Assembly: GCA_946539635.1 (NCBI GenBank)
Contig: CAMNHS010000043.1
Coordinates: 1-10,454 of the forward strand
Reading direction: 5' to 3'
DNA length: 10,454 nucleotides
Source of the DNA: an uncultured Prevotellaceae bacterium
GTDB taxonomy: Bacteria; Bacteroidota; Bacteroidia; Bacteroidales; Bacteroidaceae
Made by a program: the position numbers and the translations under genes. Under the pieces are notes generated by a model that worked only from the letters and a program-made list of their open reading frames with translations, did not search any database and was not told the DNA's origin. Below are positions 6,362-10,454 of the stretch, in pieces. The stretch's first letter is position 1. Each line of letters starts with the position of its first letter.

Positions 6362-8923
6362 ATGAAGATCAAGTCAGATTATGCAAACACTCCTATTTGG
6401 AAGGAGTTTACAGTTAAATCAACCCTCCCAAAGGAATTAGAGTGCCTCGATGAGATTGCACACAACATGTGGTGGGTATGGAACTACGATGCCCGCGAGT
6501 TGTTCCGCTCTCTTGATGAGGATATCTATGACGAGGTTGCCCACAACCCAGTACAGTTGCTCGAGCGTCTCTCTTACGAGCGTAAGGAAGCAATTGTAAA
6601 GGATAAGAAGATTATGGCTAATGTTAAAGCCGTATATAAGCATTTCAAAGACTATATGTCAGTAAAGCCTGACAAGACTCGTCCTTCTGTAGCATACTTC
6701 TCTATGGAGTTTGGTATCCACAACTCACTGAAGATTTATTCTGGTGGTCTTGGTATGCTTGCTGGTGACTATATCAAGGAGGCATCTGACTCTAACGTTG
6801 ATATGTGCGGTATTGGTTTCCTCTATCGTTTCGGTTACTTCAAGCAGAGCCTTTCAATGGACGGACAGCAGATTGCTAACTATGACGCACAGAATTTCAA
6901 TTCTCTGCCTATCACAAAGACACTTGACAAGGATGGCAAGCAGGTTGTTGTTGACGTACCTTATATGAATTATAATGTACACGCACTTGTATGGCAGGCT
7001 AATGTAGGTCGTGTAAAGCTTTATCTGCTCGATACAGATAACGACCTGAACTCTGAATATGACCGTCCTATCACTCACGCTCTTTATGGTGGTGACTGGG
7101 AGAACCGTCTGAAGCAGGAGATTCTTCTCGGTATCGGTGGTATGCTGATGCTTGAGAAACTTGGCATCAAGAAGCAGGTTTATCACTGCAACGAGGGTCA
7201 TGCAGCACTCTGTAACCTCGAGCGTCTTGTATCATACGTTAAGAGTGGTTTGACATTCAATCAGGCTATGGAAGTCGTTCGTGCTTCTTCACTCTATACA
7301 GTACACACTCCAGTTCCAGCAGGTCACGACTACTTCGACAAGGACCTCTTTGGCAAGTACATGGGTGGCTATGCTGACATGCTCGGTATCTCTTGGAAAG
7401 AGTTCATCGGCATGGGTCGTATCAATCCTGATGATGATAACGAGCGTTTCTGTATGTCAACATTCGCTTGCAATACATGTCAGGAGGTTAATGGTGTATC
7501 TATGCTTCACGGCTGGGTATCTCAGAAGATGTTTGCTAATATCTGGAACGGTTATTATCCAGAAGAGAACCACGTTGGATATGTCACCAACGGCGTACAC
7601 TTCCCATCATGGTGTGCTACAGAGTGGCGTGAGGTTTATGATAAGTATCTGAAGCCTGGCTTCTACGAGGATCAGTCTAACGAGGAGTTGTGGCATGGTA
7701 TCTACGATTGTCCAGATGCTGAGATTTGGAAGACCCGTATGGCTCTAAAGGAGAAGCTCATCAAGTATATCCGTGATAAGTTTGCTGAGTCATGGCTGAA
7801 GAACCAGGGTGATCCTGCTCGTGTAGTATCTCTGCTTGAGCGCATCAATTCTAATGCGCTGATGATTGGTTTCTGCCGTCGTTTTGCTACATACAAGCGT
7901 GCTCACCTGCTCTTTACAGACCTTGAGCGCCTCTCTAAGATTGTTAACAACCCTGAGAAGCCAGTATTGTTCTTCTTCTCTGGTAAGGCACACCCAGCAG
8001 ACGGTGCAGGACAGGGACTTATCAAGCGCATCTACGAGATTTCACAGCGTCCGGAGTTCCTCGGTAAGATTATCTTCCTTGAGGACTATGACTACCAGCT
8101 GGCTCGTCGTCTCGTATCAGGTGTTGATATCTGGATGAACACTCCTACCCGTCCTTTGGAAGCATCAGGTACATCTGGTGAGAAGGCTGAGATGAATGGT
8201 GTTGTAAACCTCTCTGTCCTTGACGGATGGTGGGTTGAAGGTTATCGTAAGGGTGCCGGCTGGGCTTTGAAGCAGGAGCGCACATACGAGAATCAGGCAT
8301 ATCAGGATCAGCTTGATGCTACAACAATCTACAACCTCCTTGAGAACGAAATCGTTCCTATGTACTATGACAAGGACAAGAAGGGTCTGTCAAAGGATTG
8401 GATTCAGGTTGTGAAGAACTCTATTGCAACTATCGCTCCTCACTATACTATGAAGCGTCAGCTCGACGACTACTATTCTAAGTTCTATACAAAACTGGCT
8501 GCCCGTTCTGCAAAGATTAATGCAAAAGACTACCAGTTGGCAAAGGATATTGCTCAGTGGAAAGAAGCTGTGGCAGAACGCTGGGATTCCATCAAGGTCG
8601 TTTCGTCTGACACTAAAGTGCTGCGCGACGGTGCCGATACGGGTACTAATCCAAAGATCACCTACGTCATCGACGAACAAGGTCTTAACGACGCTGTAGG
8701 TCTTGAACTCGTCAGCCTCAAGAACGATCAGGAGGCCACCGACCGCAAGATTAACAAGGTAGAGCAGTTCAAGCTCGTGAAGCAGGAAGGCAACCTCTAC
8801 ACCTTTGAGTGTCAGATGGATGTAAAGCGTGCCGGCAGCTACAAGACCTGCGTACGCATGTATCCTAAGAACGACTTGCTCCCACACCGTCAGGACTTCT
8901 GCTACGTTAAGTGGCTTGACTAA
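6362..8923 (+). CDS. glgP: Glycogen (alpha-glucan) phosphorylase, GT35
   Basis: An 853-residue PLP-dependent enzyme that releases glucose-1-phosphate from alpha-1,4-glucan using phosphate. It starts with the helical domain found in the short bacterial/archaeal alpha-glucan phosphorylase subfamily ([20 protein letters not shown]). Then come [20 protein letters not shown] and [16 protein letters not shown] of the active-site region, [16 protein letters not shown], and the PLP site [12 protein letters not shown], in which K608 should bear the cofactor, followed by LDGWWVEGY. The classical muscle/E. coli-type allosteric N-terminus is not evident. The C-terminal 140 residues form an extra domain of unknown role. 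It lies 37 bases after the synthase gene with no terminator or promoter between, so the pair is probably one transcript. Base composition rises from about 43-45% to about 52% GC in the last 340 bases. Confidence 0.95.
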   Translation: MKIKSDYANTPIWKEFTVKSTLPKELECLDEIAHNMWWVWNYDARELFRSLDEDIYDEVAHNPVQLLERLSYERKEAIVKDKKIMANVKAVYKHFKDYMSVKPDKTRPSVAYFSMEFGIHNSLKIYSGGLGMLAGDYIKEASDSNVDMCGIGFLYRFGYFKQSLSMDGQQIANYDAQNFNSLPITKTLDKDGKQVVVDVPYMNYNVHALVWQANVGRVKLYLLDTDNDLNSEYDRPITHALYGGDWENRLKQEILLGIGGMLMLEKLGIKKQVYHCNEGHAALCNLERLVSYVKSGLTFNQAMEVVRASSLYTVHTPVPAGHDYFDKDLFGKYMGGYADMLGISWKEFIGMGRINPDDDNERFCMSTFACNTCQEVNGVSMLHGWVSQKMFANIWNGYYPEENHVGYVTNGVHFPSWCATEWREVYDKYLKPGFYEDQSNEELWHGIYDCPDAEIWKTRMALKEKLIKYIRDKFAESWLKNQGDPARVVSLLERINSNALMIGFCRRFATYKRAHLLFTDLERLSKIVNNPEKPVLFFFSGKAHPADGAGQGLIKRIYEISQRPEFLGKIIFLEDYDYQLARRLVSGVDIWMNTPTRPLEASGTSGEKAEMNGVVNLSVLDGWWVEGYRKGAGWALKQERTYENQAYQDQLDATTIYNLLENEIVPMYYDKDKKGLSKDWIQVVKNSIATIAPHYTMKRQLDDYYSKFYTKLAARSAKINAKDYQLAKDIAQWKEAVAERWDSIKVVSSDTKVLRDGADTGTNPKITYVIDEQGLNDAVGLELVSLKNDQEATDRKINKVEQFKLVKQEGNLYTFECQMDVKRAGSYKTCVRMYPKNDLLPHRQDFCYVKWLD

Positions 8924-8965
8924 AAAGTAGTATTTACCCCAAATCCATAAATATTCAGATTCTGC

Positions 8966-9892
8966 ATGAAGACACTTTGGAATACCATAAACGGAATACG
9001 TCGCATTGAGGCATGGGAGCCTAATTGTTGGATGCAGTATACATGTCCCTCTGAGGCAGACCAGAAGGAGATGGTTGACAAATACCAGATCCCTGAGTAC
9101 TTCCTTTCGGACATCAGTGATGCTGATGAGAGGGCACGTTTCGAGTATGAAGAAGGATGGCAGCTCGTCATCCTTCGAATACCATACATGAAGGAGATAA
9201 AGTCACGTACGCCCTATACTACGGTACCGTTAGGTATCATGCATAAGGGCGACGTGCTCATTTCTGTCTGCTTTTTCGAGACAGACATGATGATAGACTT
9301 CGTTTCTTATCAGGAGCGTAGAGGAAATGGTTTTACCGACTATGTCGATATGATATTCCGCCTGTTCCTGTGTACGTCAGTGTGGTATCTGAAACGTCTG
9401 AAGCAAATCAGTTTCCTTCTCAACAGGGCAAAACGCAATATGGATCATGGGGTGGACAATACTTCTCTTGTAAATCTGTCTCGTCTGCAAGATTCCCTGA
9501 CATACTTCGAGACTTCCATCAGAGGCAATGAGACTCTGCTGCAGAAGCTTAAGTTCAAACTGCCTTGTGACGAAATCGACGTTGACCTCATCGAAGACGT
9601 CACCATCGAGATGGCACAGGCACGTGAGACGGCACATATATACTCTGAAATCCTTGAGTCAACGATGAATACGTACACTTCTATTATCAACAATAATATG
9701 AATACTATCATCCGTACTCTTACGTCGTTCTCTATCATTCTGATGTTCCCTACCCTCGTAGCATCGCTATTCGGTATGAACCTTATCAATGGTATGGAGT
9801 CGAGCCATTACGGATTTCCTATCGCCATCGCCATCAGTATTGTCATCAGTCTTGGAATGTGGTGGATATTGAGAAAAAAGAATCTATTGTAA
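8966..9892 (+). CDS. corA: CorA-family divalent metal ion transporter
   Basis: A 308-residue inner-membrane channel protein, by family knowledge a pentamer that takes up Mg2+ (some members carry Co2+, Ni2+ or Zn2+). The large N-terminal cytoplasmic domain includes helical segments from about residue 140 to 240. Two membrane helices lie near the C-terminus, at about 245-267 and 281-303. The first ends in the family signature GMN (residues 270-272, in SLFGMNLINGME). The following loop carries a glutamate, and the protein ends with a basic cytoplasmic tail (RKKNLL). Substrate cannot be settled from sequence. The gene begins 42 bases after glgP with no clear terminator or promoter between, so read-through from the glycogen genes is possible. 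The GSCFA gene starts 5 bases after its stop. Confidence 0.93.
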   Translation: MKTLWNTINGIRRIEAWEPNCWMQYTCPSEADQKEMVDKYQIPEYFLSDISDADERARFEYEEGWQLVILRIPYMKEIKSRTPYTTVPLGIMHKGDVLISVCFFETDMMIDFVSYQERRGNGFTDYVDMIFRLFLCTSVWYLKRLKQISFLLNRAKRNMDHGVDNTSLVNLSRLQDSLTYFETSIRGNETLLQKLKFKLPCDEIDVDLIEDVTIEMAQARETAHIYSEILESTMNTYTSIINNNMNTIIRTLTSFSIILMFPTLVASLFGMNLINGMESSHYGFPIAIAISIVISLGMWWILRKKNLL

Positions 9893-9897
9893 GAGAG

Positions 9898-10454
9898 ATG
9901 CATTTACAGACAACCGTTACAATTCAAAAAGCCAATTTTGAAATAAAGCCCACGGACAAGTTTTTGTTCGTGGGTTCTTGCTTTGCAGACAAGATTGGAG
10001 GCATTTTCAGGGACAATCACTTCCGTGCTACGGTAAATCCCTATGGTGTGATGTATAATCCTGCGAGTGTTCTGCATACCATTGCGAAGGAGAAAGAAGC
10101 TGGCGCACGCTATGATGTCGCCATCGTCACTCTTGGCACCAACCACGTCTATATCCTCAACGAGACGGGCGAGATTGTTGACAACTGCCAAAAGCGGCCT
10201 GCGAGTCTTTTTACCGAGAAGGAACTCTCTGTCGGGGAATGTGCTGACTATCTCAAGCAATGTGTCGAAACCCTTCAGGAGATAAATCCCGACATACACA
10301 TCATCTTTACCGTCAGCCCCATCCGCTACGCCAAGTACGGCTACCACGAAAGCCAACTCTCCAAAGCAACTTTGCTTTTGGCGGTCGAAGGTCTAAGGTC
10401 TAAGGTCAAAGGTAACTTTTCACCTTTCACTTTTCACTTTTCACTTTCCTACTT
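9898..10454 (+). CDS. GSCFA-domain protein, N-terminal part (cut by right window edge)
   Basis: An open frame from the ATG at 9898 to the window edge, 185 codons without a stop. It carries the name-giving motif of the GSCFA family, GSCFADKIGG (residues 26-35), then VNPYGVMYNPASVL, VTLGTNHVY, ASLFTEKELSV and FTVSPIRYAKYGYHESQLSK. The family is thought to have an SGNH-hydrolase-like fold, with the serine in GSCF as the likely nucleophile; substrates are unknown. No signal peptide is seen, so it is probably cytoplasmic. It begins 5 bases after corA. After LLLAVE (residues 159-164) the protein diverges: codons 165-183 are made of a tandem 7-base repeat, and the final SY may be the start of the conserved YFPxYEI strand beyond the edge. 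If so the frame is intact; if not, the gene may be disrupted. Confidence 0.87.
   Translation, partial: MHLQTTVTIQKANFEIKPTDKFLFVGSCFADKIGGIFRDNHFRATVNPYGVMYNPASVLHTIAKEKEAGARYDVAIVTLGTNHVYILNETGEIVDNCQKRPASLFTEKELSVGECADYLKQCVETLQEINPDIHIIFTVSPIRYAKYGYHESQLSKATLLLAVEGLRSKVKGNFSPFTFHFSLSY
10389..10444 (+). repeat. Tandem 7-base repeats, two types back to back, inside the GSCFA gene
   Basis: Eight consecutive heptamers in one phase: AGGTCTA, AGGTCTA, AGGTCAA, AGGTAAC, then TTTTCAC, CTTTCAC, TTTTCAC, TTTTCAC. A partial copy (TTTCCTA) may follow. The left half is purine-rich and the right half pyrimidine-rich, and AAAGGT (10408-10413) can pair with ACCTTT (10422-10427). Similar AAGGTCTAAGGT and ACTTTTCACTTTTCAC strings recur, from memory, in Prevotella and Bacteroides intergenic regions. 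Here the repeat is translated. Confidence 0.8.

Noticed and set aside
8390..8887. A 165-codon minus-strand open frame
   Set aside because: It is antisense to the conserved C-terminal part of glgP and has no recognisable domain or start signals.
9904..10356. A 150-codon minus-strand open frame at the right edge
   Set aside because: It is antisense to the GSCFA gene, whose conserved motifs run through the whole stretch.
10389..10444. CRISPR array as an explanation of the repeated units
   Set aside because: Units are 7 bases with no spacers; CRISPR repeats are much longer and separated by unique spacers.
1..10454. Mobile element, phage, defence or toxin-antitoxin system, tRNA or rRNA genes
   Set aside because: No transposase, integrase, terminal inverted repeats, defence-type domains or RNA gene signatures were recognised on either strand.

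Overview
The window looks like a chromosomal piece of a Bacteroidales bacterium, most likely Prevotella or a close relative. Three things support this. Bacteroidetes-type promoters (TAnnTTTG, here TACCTTTGCAC) precede proS, rpsF and the glycogen synthase gene. Most starts lack a Shine-Dalgarno sequence. The proteins have family features typical of the phylum: an archaeal/eukaryotic-type prolyl-tRNA synthetase, a GT3 'eukaryotic-like' glycogen synthase, a GSCFA-domain protein and a golvesin-domain lipoprotein. These assignments come from reading the translations; no database search was run.

Layout. Positions 1-1473 hold a minus-strand operon, transcribed leftward: a small conserved helical protein, a PlsC-like acyltransferase overlapping it by 8 bases, and, 3 bases further on, a lipoprotein gene that runs off the left edge. 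A divergent intergenic region (1474-1659) carries promoters for both directions. Everything to its right is on the plus strand: proS (1660-3135) with a terminator; the rpsF-rpsR-rplI ribosomal operon (3286-4470) with its own promoter and a strong terminator; then glycogen synthase and glycogen phosphorylase (4693-8923) behind a third promoter. After a 42-base gap with no visible terminator come a CorA-type metal transporter (8966-9892) and, 5 bases later, a GSCFA-domain gene cut by the right edge.

How the genes work together. proS and the ribosomal operon are core translation genes. The synthase and phosphorylase probably make and break down the cell's own glycogen from one transcript, although no branching enzyme or UDP-glucose pyrophosphorylase is visible here. 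The acyltransferase and lipoprotein suggest an envelope function for the minus-strand operon.

Nothing here looks like a wholly new system: there is no CRISPR array, transposase, phage gene or defence locus. The observations most worth a second look are a tandem 7-base repeat read in frame inside the GSCFA gene, strong Shine-Dalgarno sequences before rpsR and rplI in a phylum that rarely uses them, and a terminator nested in the rpsF promoter.
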